A stretch of 64,000 nt of DNA from Guyanagaster necrorhizus (Eukaryota; Basidiomycota; Agaricomycetes; Agaricales; Physalacriaceae). Shown here piece by piece: positions 23,768 to 35,273 of this stretch. A program made the position numbers and the translations under genes. Each line of letters starts with the position of its first letter. Position 1 is the stretch's first letter. The stretch lies in the NCBI RefSeq assembly GCF_019112545.1, contig NW_025064907.1, positions 186,001-250,000 on the forward strand, in the 5' to 3' direction. A model generated the notes under the pieces. The model had not been told where the DNA came from. It was given only the letters and a program-made list of their open reading frames with translations, and ran no database searches.

Positions 23768-25638
23768 CACTGCAATGTCATAAATGTATGTAGAGGTTCA
23801 AATCAATGCAAAGAAACTGAAGAGATAGCATGAGAAGAGTGATTGAAGGATATGATACTGCTGGAGAGAGCATCATAGAGACTATAAAGACATCTCAAGA
23901 TTCAGAGTGTTATCCATCTGTCTGAAAGTTGAGGTGGAAAGTGACAATGTTAGTTAAATTCCGATAGCCAGCCCAAAGCTTCAATTATGCTTGATATTGA
24001 ACATCCATCATTATCTGGACTACAAGTTCTTATAGATCCATTCTGATACATATAATATTTATCAACTAGAATATATTCTCTTTCACAATAATAGACTCAT
24101 CATTCCACTTTCTCTTGGAGCTCCTACTCAAAATATTTTGCCATTGTCCATCTGATTGAGTAATTCCTATTCAGTCTTTTGACTTTTCTGACAGTGTCTG
24201 GATCCTTGGGCAAGTGAAAAGTGACTGAAGATCCACTGTTCTTTCCAATAAATCTCTATGGTCAATCATAAGCATGATAGCAGATCATCTCCATATGTTT
24301 ACATAGTACTCTGAATGTTCTGTCTCACAACCTGATGTTAGAGACAATCAACAGAAGGCATCCATATCACAATTCTGAGTGCCATGACAGAGGAAATTCT
24401 GACATACATACTTCATCACTCATAAAACAATCCTCTCACAATCCCTCTTCACTTCTCTCCTATGTTTCCAGGAGAGAAAAACTTTATCCTTTTAATGTGG
24501 AGACTATTTTTGTCTCTCCTCTCAGCTGAATCCTCTCATTGGCAATCATTGGATGTCATAGCTCCCTCTCTAATCTGGGAATATTTTGCCAAAGTCTCTT
24601 CAGCTTGCTCACCCCCAATCTGATCACTGCATGGAATTCTTCTATATAATTGTGACCACATTGCAGTCATTAAAAACCTCAAGTCAACAGTCATCAGTCA
24701 GTCTATTGAAGTCAATGAGGTTAATCAAGGATCTGTTCACTTGCTCCTACTGTGCCATCTGGAAGTACATGGCTGATTCTCATCCTGGCTCAGTGGCATC
24801 ACTGCACCGAACCTCAGGCACTGTTAATTGGAGAGATCCCATCATCTAGTGATATCCTCAACTTTCTCCATCAATCAGGATGTTGCTTGATGAGTTTTGA
24901 CTTTTATGAGATAGGTCTCTGAAAGAATTTTTTGTTGTATTTGTTTGGAATACAAACACTCAAGTCCCTATCATACTGCACCAAGTTTGACATGTAGTTA
25001 TACAGGATGATGACTTTACCATCCTCAATATTACTCAGACTATGTGCATTGTCTCTTCAGCACAATACACACACTGTGCTATTTGCTATCAGCTGGCTTA
25101 TATTATGCCACTCCTATCCTTGATATCATCAAGTCAAGGCCTGTGGATAGTATGTTGGATAGCATCAGGATCAGGCCTGTTGAGGTGAATATTTGATGGA
25201 CAAGACCAAAATGCATCCATCTGCACTTAATGCTTCTCTCTGCATTAAGCTTGACATCATGGAACTCAGTTCCAAGTTTCAAGTTGCTTTGGAATAGAGA
25301 GTCTTAATCAGAGATTTTCTGGACAGTATTAGGCCACTGGAGTCAAATGAATACACTTTTGAGCTGTGATTGATCCTTCTCCTTTCTTTGCATATTTTTG
25401 CTACACCTTGCTTCAAATTTTATAAAATTACAATTTCTGACTGTATATGAGCTTTGTTGATGGAGCATGTCTTCCATAGTTGTCTTTGATGATTTCAGAG
25501 AGCCAAAGTTCCCTTTGTTCTCACTTACATGATGAAACAGAGAGTGTATTCTATGTAAGTGACACAGCAACTGTATCTGATATATGACAACCATGCCAAG
25601 AAAAGACAGACAAACTGATCAGGATAAAATACTCAGTA
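23768..25638. other. Right flank of the first nest, decayed and unassigned
   Basis: AT-rich DNA with stops in all frames. The minus strand shows short residual stretches (for example 25594-25343, 83 codons), but I recognise no domain. It is probably an older decayed repeat or pseudogene into which copia inserted. No LTR ends are visible. Confidence 0.4.
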
Positions 25639-25998
25639 NNNNNNNNNNNNNNNNNNNNNNNNNNNNNNNNNNNNNNNNNNNNNNNNNNNNNNNNNNNNNN
25701 NNNNNNNNNNNNNNNNNNNNNNNNNNNNNNNNNNNNNNNNNNNNNNNNNNNNNNNNNNNNNNNNNNNNNNNNNNNNNNNNNNNNNNNNNNNNNNNNNNNN
25801 NNNNNNNNNNNNNNNNNNNNNNNNNNNNNNNNNNNNNNNNNNNNNNNNNNNNNNNNNNNNNNNNNNNNNNNNNNNNNNNNNNNNNNNNNNNNNNNNNNNN
25901 NNNNNNNNNNNNNNNNNNNNNNNNNNNNNNNNNNNNNNNNNNNNNNNNNNNNNNNNNNNNNNNNNNNNNNNNNNNNNNNNNNNNNNNNNNNNNNNNNN
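25639..25998. other. Assembly gap (N run)
   Basis: 360 consecutive N. The long ORFs drawn across it are meaningless. The gap falls at the junction between the AT-rich nest and the gene island. Confidence 1.
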
Positions 25999-27012
25999 AT
26001 CTTAAACTTAAAAAAATTAAAACCTTAGAGAGTCCCGATCTCAATGTTAGTCACTAACGCTGTGCCAAGCCAGGGAATGAATCTATATCCATACAGGACT
26101 ATTAGTCCCGGCCTGCCCGCTTTTATTTCCAATTCTGTACGAAAATGGCTCAGGGCCTGGGCTTTAACTTTAATTTCGGGGAAATGTCCGACATCTTTCG
26201 GCGACTCCGTCATGGATATCAAAAAATTCATTGCTCTATCTATAAAGTGAAAGCAAAAATATCCCTAGCATCAGATAGCGCTCAGAAAATTTTTTTTCAA
26301 GCGACCAGTACTGGATTAAGACATCCAGAGCGAGAAACAAGTTCGGAAGTCTTGCGCCAAGAACCCATGCATGTCTGGTTAGACTGGAGATGTCGGTGGT
26401 GATCACGGAGAATTTTGATTCTCTAGCTCAAGTTCCGTTCGTCAGGTCGTGTTTGCTGCGCAGAATTTCTTCGTTGACGGCATGGATAAGGGAAGTATAA
26501 GGATTCTGCAACTGGACGGTCAAATCTTCAAGTTAGTCGTCGCAGTCTGCATTATACATGTCCGTTACTCTACTCCACACTACATGCCAAAACACCCGGG
26601 GAACTCAGAAGGAAGAACGGAGGGACTGGAACAAGAGGGAAAGAGGATCCTGAGGCCCTGTACCTCCACCGCGTCTTAGTAGTTAGCTTACTTGTTGCGG
26701 TTAATCAAATGCTGAGAACAAAAAAAAAAAAACATGGGTGGGAAAGCGGTGACGTATTTGTTTGCCGTGGCTTCGCTGATAATTTGATAAATCCGTAGGT
26801 ACGTAGGTAGCATTACACGGCACGGTCCATCCAAGGGACGTAATTGGTTGAATAACAGAAATCACTGCAGGAATTACGCCAAGTACAAAAAAACAAATTA
26901 CTCAGAGAAACATTAGACTGACACAAAGAAGGGAAGTAGGCTGGGAAAAGTTTGGTGTGATAGCGGGTTTGACATGTATACAGTAGAAATGTGGATACAA
27001 AAGATACCTATC
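25999..27012. other. Non-coding stretch downstream of the DUF262 gene
   Basis: Composition changes here to that of the gene island. Only short ORFs are seen, none with a recognisable motif, and there is an A12 run near 26720. It includes the 3' region of the minus-strand DUF262 gene. Confidence 0.5.
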
Positions 27013-28732
27013 TTATGGCGACGGCAATCTCTGCGGATTCGGCAACGCAGCCTCCTTTATCAGCCTAAGCTTTCCCTTCGCCTTTGCAAAGTCCTCAATC
27101 TGTTGCTGCGCCCTCGACGACTTCGTACTATCAGCTTCAATCCTTCTTCTCTTCGGCTTCTCCTCCCTGTCATCCTCATCCTCATCCTCATCCTCTCTCT
27201 CCCTCTTCCTGCTCGGATCCACAGACTTCACAAACGCCATCATATGCTTCCCGACCTGCGAATTCAACCGCATCGTACCCTGAAAAACCGCCCTGGCGTC
27301 GCTCCTCATTTCCGCCACCAGATCAGAGAGCTCCCGTCCGTCCGACACCGCATTGGCCAGCACCCCGATGAACACCACCTCAACCGGTGACACCTTGTCC
27401 TTTCCCTTGTCTGGCACGCTCACTTCCGCCATCCGCACAAGCGTCTCCTCCATCTTCGTCCGAAACGCCTCTGACATCTCTTCGTCAGCTTTCAACCACT
27501 TCGTAAGCTGAGACGGCTCGATAAGAACGTTGTTCATCTTGGGGTACTTTGCCAGCGCATGAGCCAGCGTAACGAAGCAGCGGAAGTCAGTAGCACGCGA
27601 TCGGTCGAAAGGGATATTATCAAGTGGATGGGTGGCCATCAGTTCACGTATGACCTGGACACGCGGACCGCTGACCGCTTGCAGTTTCTCTGCATAGGGG
27701 GAAAAAAAAGTGAGTGGTTAGAGGGGTGGATGTCTTGAGGGCGTACCTGCAGGAGTCAGTGCCACACCTAGCTGAACACGCTGGAAGATGTCACGTTCGC
27801 CGTCGTCCGTCAAGTCTGAATACTCCACGCAGACAATTTGTTTGTTCGCAAAAATGCGCCGCAGTGACTCGGGGAGAATAGTCTTTTGCCTGCCGGGAAC
27901 TCCTGGGTGATCCCTATACCAATACTTTCGGCCTGTGTCACTAGGTAATGTAATGTCAGTAGCAGCTAAGGGAAAGACGACGCGAACACGAATTGAACGC
28001 ACTGATCTCGGTCTGCAGGACATTGATGGCAAGCCAGTTAGCAGTAGAAGAGAAGACATACTGAACAGTTCGTACGTGGTATCTGAACGGAGACCAATAA
28101 GTATAGAAATTAGAGAGATAAGACAAAGACATTTACGAAACCCTCCATGAACCTGCAAGGGGAGCAAAAACGGTTGCTCTCAGTTGGGTGTTGCAGCAGC
28201 AGAATTTGAAGCCTGTACGCACCGGTGGATCGAAGTCAACCGCTGCTTTCCATCAATACACGTCCTCCTCTCAGTCCCATCCTCAAATGTATTCACCGCT
28301 GCCCAACCAACATCAATTCTCGGGTGGCACGAACGAGACGAGAACAAAATAAACCATACCGAAGATAACAGGAGGAATATAAAAGTTCCGCAGAATAGAA
28401 TCGACCAGGCCTGTTTGCTTGTTTTCTTTCCACACCTCGCCTGGGCATAGTTCGTCAATGGTGGCACAAGCCAATCATCGAAGAACAGGCGTACCGCGTT
28501 GATACTCGGGGTCTAGATCGATATCATTATTGAGAATCTGTTCGTATAGAGCTTGCGCAGTGTAGGTTGTCGCCCGAGGTACTTTAAGCGCGTTGGATAA
28601 ACGGTACTCTTCAGGTTCGTTCTTCGGTGGATTCGAAGTCGGCTTGGATGATAAAGTCGGCTTGGATGATGAAGCCGCCGGGATTTCGTCGCCTGATTCT
28701 GAGTGGCAGGAGCCCTCGTCGTCAAGAGTCAT
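27013..28732 (-). CDS. DUF262 (GmrS/ParB-like) domain protein, multi-exon
   Basis: Function in fungi is not established. The N-terminal DUF262 domain is the ParB/sulfiredoxin-like fold of GmrSD-type bacterial defence enzymes. Start ATG is at 28732. An acidic and Ser/Lys-rich N-terminus is followed by NDIDLDPEYQRG, split by an intron (28441-28494) from VWKENKQTGLVDSILRNFYI. Next are an intron (28299-28359) and the hallmark CIDGKQRLTSI, a form of the DGQQR motif. The domain continues in the exon starting 27940 (YWYRDHPGVPG, RRIFANKQIVCVEY, RVQLGVALTPAE). An intron (27690-27746) leads to the last exon 27689-27013, a helical tail ending in an acidic run and a basic segment (REEKPKRRRIEA) that may be a nuclear localisation signal. 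Around 27941-28152 a small exon (16 nt at 28137-28152, perhaps another at 28062-28082) cannot be joined in frame with canonical sites, so that part is uncertain. No HNH (GmrD-like) nuclease domain is visible. Confidence 0.85.
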
Positions 28733-29028
28733 CTTCAGTATTATAAGAGATGGTGGTCGAAGACCAAGGTCGTAGGAGTTTGAAAGCGAGTCACGTGATG
28801 AAATTGGCCCGCTTTTGGCTTGCTCAGTTGCTGGTTAGAGAAGGCCTGGGCACTGCCCCGCCTGTTAGAAACGATACCCGTCACTCTGACGCTCAGATAT
28901 CTCTACCAGAGTGTACGCGAACCAGCACTGAAACAATGGCAAGTAATATCAAGGTGTGGTCTTCATTTACGTATCTACCTATGCTTTGTAAAAACCTACT
29001 ATGGAACTCACCATCGCACCAGCCACCT

Positions 29029-30804
29029 TTACTTCCGATACGCCTCGTGGTAAAGCGCCTCCTTACTCTTCGCCAAAGCACCCAACACTTTAGCCCTCCA
29101 CTCACACATTTCCGGTACCTTATCTTTCATCCACGGATGATGGGGTGCGTTCCTCATCGTCATCCTCGCCTCGACGTCCACTTGCAGGAGGCAGTCCATA
29201 AAATCTTTCGCTACGCACAGTTCCAATCATAAGCCGGCAGTATAAAGAGCCAGATCAGAACATATATTACCTTCAGAACTAACATCCGATTCGTCCAACA
29301 AAGACCACTCAATCGTCGGCCTAGCGGCTGCTTTTTTGTCTGTAGGCAGGGTGCCCGTGAGCCTACCGATAAAATGTCAATGAGCGGAATCGAAAGAAAG
29401 AGGAGATCCCACATCGTGAATACGACCACCCCCATGCTCCAACTATCTGCCAGATAATCATAACCCTCAACTCGTGCCCTCTTACCAAATGTCTCCGGGG
29501 CACGGTAAGCCGAAGACCCACAGTTCGTCTATACAGACATCATCGATCAGCGACAACTAACTTCAAGGCCGACGGCGGTTCACGCACATGAAGCATAGTA
29601 AGGTGATCCACAACTTTAGCCAGCCCAAAGTCGGCTATTTTGACCAGAGGAGGAGTATCTCTGGTTAAGAGAATATTCTGGAATGACTAGTGAGAGGAAT
29701 CCATGTAGAGGAGACTCTGAATTACCTCAGGCTTAAGATCGCGATGAGTGACGCCGCAATCGTGGAGGTACTGTCAGATGAGATAGAAGATTAGTGTTCA
29801 AGCGACTTGTACAAGTAGAAGGGTAGACCCACCCCAACCGCATCGCAGACCTGCCAAGCGATATGCCTCGTCGTACCTTCGTCCTGGGTCAGACCGTTGT
29901 TAATAGCATCCAGCAGATCACCCCCCTCAACCAGCTCCATGACCATATCTGACGTAGAGTATAAGGAACAGTGCTACCCAACGTTAACAAACCAAAGACT
30001 CACTGATCGATCCGTCACTCTCATGATGAAACACATCCTTCAACGCACAGATATTCGGATGGTTAAGGTTACTCATGATATTGACTTCCCTGGCCATATT
30101 GACGCGCATAGTTTTGCGTGATTTCCCAATGGTTTTGGGCAGTTTTATGATCTTGACGGCAACAAACTCTCCGGTCGCTAAAGACATTCCTTTGTTCACA
30201 GTGCCAAAGCTACCTTCGCCGATTTGGTGGGCTAGTTCGTAGTGCTCGTATAGTTCGCCACGGTCATATTCGTCCAGGCACGTCTTATGGGTGTGAAAAA
30301 TAAAGCCTACAGGACAGGCGTGAGCATCAACAAAAAAAGGCCAAGAAACACAGACGTACGATAATCTTCCTCGTCCTGTGGCATTGTCGTACCAAACGCA
30401 ATTTCGTCTCCATCCTTTAGGATGCATAATTTGTTCATACCGAGCTTAACGCCGTTGACCTTAGGCCCAACCATTCATCAGAGAAGCGACCCCAGCAATA
30501 GAAAAACCGGTTCACCCAAGTTCCATTACTGGAATAATCAGTCACAACAACTGTCTTGTGATCCCATCGAATCTCGCAGTGGCGATTACCTACGTGACAT
30601 CAACAAGAAGTTCCCAACAGTCGAAGTTTTTTGGTTGTACTCACTAATTCTCAGCCCAGGAAGAACGATATTATTCGTCGCCGGATTCCGCCCAATTTTG
30701 ATGAGGCTTGTGAGCGTGAAAAAGTCGATGCGGAAGAGGTTGGCGGAGTTGCGTGGATGGAGGGAGCCCCAGAGGTCGTGGTCGATGAAATTTGGAGCAT
30801 CCAT
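29029..30804 (-). CDS. FHA-domain Ser/Thr protein kinase, CHK2/Cds1/Rad53 family
   Basis: A DNA-damage or replication checkpoint kinase by family. On the minus strand an FHA domain comes first: IKIGRNPATNNIVLPGLRIS, an intron (GTGAGT...GTAG), NRHCEIRW and SSNGTW, an intron, and VNGVKLG...KDGDEIAFGT. A kinase domain follows after another intron: GEGSFGTV glycine loop (about 30220), AVKII lysine, AREVNIM glutamate, VTHRDLKPE catalytic loop (about 29730), KIADFGLAK activation segment (about 29640) and DSWSMGVVVF (about 29440). The last exon gives AKDFMDCLLQVDVEARMT and ends ALYHEAYRK at 29029. The one FHA plus kinase order fits Cds1/CHK2, not the two-FHA Rad53 layout. The start is taken at the ATG at 30804 (MDAPNF); an extra upstream exon is possible. 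It lies about 300 bp upstream of the DUF262 gene on the same strand. Confidence 0.9.
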
Positions 30805-31749
30805 TAGTGCGCGGTGGACGAAGGAGGTCAATGGTACGAAGCGTTTTTATGCAGCCAGACCAATGTTTGGCATGTTTGGACGCAATACTGCAGATGCCAC
30901 TGGAAACGTGTGCTTTGTCCTTCATGGGGAAACTTCCAGTTCTTGATTGGTACGCAAGACACACGGATGTCACCACTTCACACCGTCGAACCTGAAGAGT
31001 TCGTCAGTAAGGGCAACTTAAATTCGGCGACAGGTCCCTCTTTATCAGAAGCAGGCCAATGTGTTGTCGTCGAGATCTTGAGAGGCCATCGCCTCCCAAA
31101 AGACCTTCAACATTGAAAAACGAAGGTAGCGCTTGTTTCGTAGAAGTATTCACGCACCAAAGATTCGTCCTCTCCAAAGAGTCAAGCTACCCACCAAGGA
31201 GTTAGCAGACCGCAAGACGAGTGTTGCAATTGACCGGTCTTAGCACAGACACTTTGAAACGATTCGCTGCGGCCTCTGTCTTCAGATACCCAATATCTGA
31301 CCATTTCATCCTATTTCCATAGTAATAGACACATTTGAGTAAATTAAGATAAGCATAAGAGTGGTATACGTACAAGAAAGAACCGTTTCCTCTATCCCGG
31401 ACAACCGAATTTTGGCACACACTCGTTACGCCTGCCTCTGGTCGACTTGAGGATTTCAGTATTATTGCCGCTGGCCCCCAAAGCGGGGCTTGTTGATGGT
31501 TGCGCGAGGCAAGGAGAAGATGACATGACGTAAGGAAGGAAGGATAGCTTGTCCGTATTTGCTAATCACCTCATCACGATTTCTCAATTCTTAGTTCAGT
31601 TCGCTCATCATCGGTCCCGCTCGCCTTTGTATTTAGTTCACTGTAACGGCTCATTTCTTCAGAACGACAAATCTTATCGCCTTCCCTATAAGCTCAATCG
31701 CATACACTCATCCAAGTCAGCCTCGTGCTCAATTCCTTCGGTCAACATC
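30805..31749. other. Divergent intergenic region between kinase and F-box genes
   Basis: The kinase (-) and F-box gene (+) start on either side, so this stretch should hold both promoters. Open frames on either strand (for example 30792-31116) overlap one another and have no motif. No clear TATA box is assigned. Confidence 0.5.
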
Positions 31750-33517
31750 ATGAACGCATTCGGGGAGGTAAGATTTCTTGTAATTCTGCACCCCCAATCA
31801 CTTAATGTCATTTGAATAGGCTTGTCCTGCCTGCCAGCACACACTGACCGCGAATCTTGACAATTACGAACGCATTTTATCCGCCAACGATTTTTCGGTC
31901 CCCGATAAGCTGGGCCCGTACATAAACAATAATTTCTATCCTGCATCAGCCGACTGTATCGAAATCCAGCAGACCCTTGGACGGTTAACTAAAAACTTCT
32001 CATGCTTTGAAGAATTGTTTGCCCATCAGCAGAATGCCATCTCGCAGGTTACGTTCATTCTAAAAAAATACGAAGAAGCATATGCGAAAGCACGCTCTGA
32101 ACAGCTCCGCGTACAAGAAATCATAGACCGACACGAATACGCACTTTCATCTCCCATTCGTTCCTTACCAGATTATCTCCTCGTAGTCATCTTCCAGCTC
32201 GCCTCTCCTAATGCTGCGTCGGTGGATCAGTTTCCTTGGATTGCGACTAGGGTGTGTAGGTGTTGGAGAGATGTTGCCCACTCCAATCCCATCCTGTGGT
32301 CAGAGTTTCGTGTGGATGTTTTATGCATCCCTCCACCGTTTTCCCGTGGCGGTCCGAGCTGGTTCGCCGGGCGAAAGCTGGACCCCCTGTCCGCACTTTC
32401 CATGCGCAGCGAAATATATAAGAGCGTTCTCGACCAGGCCCTCAAATACTCCGAGGATGCACCTCTTACTTTCTCATTCGATTTCGAATTCCCAACCTTC
32501 TCTCCAGAACAAACGACTATCTTAGGTTATTTGGATGGGTTCATTGATCAAGCAGCACGATGGCGAAATGCCAAAATCCATATACGAGGCCCCCTTTGCG
32601 AATTCCTTACTCTCACCAAAAGCTCCTTTCCAATGCTTGAAAGTCTTGATCTCGACGTGCAGGACAATGATCCGTCAATTCCGGCCGATATCTTCGCCAG
32701 CGCTCCGAACCTGTGCAACGTTTTCCTCAGGCTCGCTCAAGCCGAGTTCATCCTTCCGTGGGAACAGCTGAAAGAGCTATCAATCTTCTCCCGTTCCTTA
32801 TCGAAGAACTACTATTTGCAAATCTTACACAGTGGGCCTCGTCTCGAAACACTGCGTCTTGAAATGTCAATTCGGGCCAAGTCGACCGATGACAGCTGCG
32901 CATATCCTGTGACCACACTACCTTATCTTCGAGTGCTCGAAATTGATTCAGGAATGATGTCGTTTTTCGATTCCATACTCCTTCCCAAGCTCGTCTCCTT
33001 AAAAATTTGCGGAGACGAAGACAACATGGTACCTAAATTAACCTCCTTAATCCAGAGATCATGTTGCAATGTGGAGAAGATTTCATTTTATTTTGTCTTT
33101 GTTAGGGCTGAATTCACTCAGCTTTTCCGCCTGCTTCCTTCTTTGACGTCGCTAAGCGTAAACTCACCGTGTTCCCTGAACAAATTCTTCTTCCACGAGA
33201 TGGCACAGTCATCACTAGTCCTCCCTTCCCTCACGGATTTGAGTATATATCGTGCCGACATCACCTATGACTACGTGACAGCCATTATCGAAATGTTGAC
33301 AGCTCGTCAGAGTTGTCTGAAGCAATTTCGATTAACAATGAACTTCGGGACGGGATGCTGGATGCTGGATGCACGAGTTGGTCCTAGCGGATGGCTAGCA
33401 TCGTCAGAAGAAGCACAGCTACGGGCATTATCGAAGGGGGGGATGAAGATTGAGATTGGAAGATACGAATCCTGGCATTCTGATGTTTCCTACTTCGATC
33501 TAGACGCAGACGATTAA
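31750..33517 (+). CDS. F-box domain protein
   Basis: Two exons: 31750-31767 (MNAFGE) and 31820-33517, joined by a 52-nt GT-AG intron (31768-31819) in phase 0, giving 571 residues. An N-terminal helix with coiled-coil character (YEEAYAKARSEQLRVQEI) precedes the F-box at about residues 116-165 (IRSLPDYLLVVIFQLA, then RVCRCWRDVAHSNPILWS). The rest has degenerate leucine-rich repeat character. F-box proteins link substrates to the SKP1-CUL1 ubiquitin ligase; the target here is unknown. This architecture belongs to a large lineage-expanded family in agaricomycetes. The frame is intact. The shorter frames inside it are shadows. Confidence 0.9.
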
Positions 33518-35273
33518 AAAGCCTCTGATTCCGGGTCGCCGGTCTGCTTGACGCGTTGGAAGGAAATGCTCTTGATGTTTCGACGCCGTGGACTCACGAT
33601 TCGGGACAGCTACTGTTTGAAGGTATACGAGTGAAAAGGAATAACAGCGTAGAATAACGATCCGTGGGATATCTCACAAAGTGTCAATTTGGGTACATAA
33701 TCGACGTTTGTTTCTTCAATGGCTACAAGCACGTCTGGGCAGAGAGCCCGAGAAGGATATATGATAGTCGAGGGATCAAGTCCGACCATTTTGGCTTAGA
33801 TTTACATCCAAAAAGGATTTGCTCCTGATCGGCGCTTTAACGTGAACAGTGACCGCCACCTTCTACTACATCGCGTCAAGGAATTTTTATTGGTCGGAGC
33901 CATGTTTGTAGGTACCTGGGCCGCCGGCGTTGCAGCATTCATTAACACTGCTCCAGACAGCGATGAAATACTAGCAGCATGGAACAGATACTGCAGTCGG
34001 TATTTTCGTTTCTCTTCGTCAATCCGAGTCAGCACTCGGCGCCACGCCTGACCTGACCATTCACTTACAGACATCGGCATAACAACCATCCCCCCAGTTT
34101 CGGCGTCTGACTTGGCTTACGCGTTCAAAAGCAGCAGGAGGTATGCTGATCGTCTCTATTCCTTGCTCGTTCTTTGGCGACAATCCCTTCTGTCGACTTC
34201 CGAGACGACCTCTGTTTGTCTCCCCGCCCTGTAACCATGTGTGTGAGGGCTCTATAGAGTTGCAGGCGCATCTTCGACATGATGTACACCTGAAACGCGG
34301 AGAAAGATGTCTAAAGAGTCTGTTCAGAGTCCTGTCCTGCGTTATCATTATTTCTGGACCGTCCTCCGAATCTTATCGGAATCCACAGAAATACAGCCAT
34401 AGCATTCTATTGTCGACATCTCCTTCCGATTCTGCTACGTATCGACTGTTCCCAGCCAGACCTTGGGACGGCGAAGGGCGCGTTGTTCGCATCCGTTCTC
34501 ATGCGGCCCAGCGCTTGCAGCATGAGGCTGGGCCAGTGTCATGGCTGAGCGAGTCTCTGAGTTGCGAGCTCTCTCGCTTCCTATTCATCCGACGCAGCAA
34601 TAAACGGCGGGTGTTCCGTTGTTTTGTTCGAACCTACTGAACGGAGAGATTTTCCAGACGAAAACATGGCGTGCCCCCGCACTCAAACTCTACTAGGCTT
34701 GCAGGATCATGGCTACGATGATAGTTGTCGTTGCTTGTGTTGCTCCAGCTTGGCTTGGAACCTTCTTCTCAATGTTATGATCTTGCCGTATGCGTGGCGG
34801 CATACGTAGAGACTGTTCTGTTGTTCTGGCGACGATGCACCCATCATATCCTCCAACCGTCGATGTCAGAATGGGGCTTTATGAGCTCATACCTTCTTTC
34901 GGAGCCGATGAGAGCAGACACGTAGATAATTTTCCCAGTTTCTTCATCATGTATTTATTTCTGTACACTTGTTCGGGAACGCTTTGGAAACGCTTCTGCT
35001 TCGGCGGTTCGGGTCCGAAATGCCGTTCGGAAAGACAGAATGAAGCTCTAGCCTGAACGGCGAGGACGATGCGAACCCGCTACAGAAAGTACGCGATTCT
35101 CTGGCGTTCATGTAGCATCCGCGGCCGTATCCGATGATCATCGGACCTCGGCCAGATCAGTGTAATGTGTCTGATCGCGCCATCGTGCACTCATCGCACA
35201 ACACCTGACCCAGGCCATTTTATAATAATTGCATTGCAGTTTCATCTCTATCAGCTGGCTCTTCCAGTCCAAA
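33518..35273. other. Intergenic stretch, possible small or relict gene
   Basis: No confident gene. The interval 33800-34350 has overlapping short open frames on both strands (plus: a hydrophobic run FLLVGAMFVGTWAAGVAAF at about 33880-33935; minus: RRVLTRIDEEKRKYRLQYLF). Neither joins into a longer gene that I can recognise. Confidence 0.35.

Noticed and set aside
25584..26057. ORFs spanning the N run
   Set aside because: Artefact of unknown bases being read as open.
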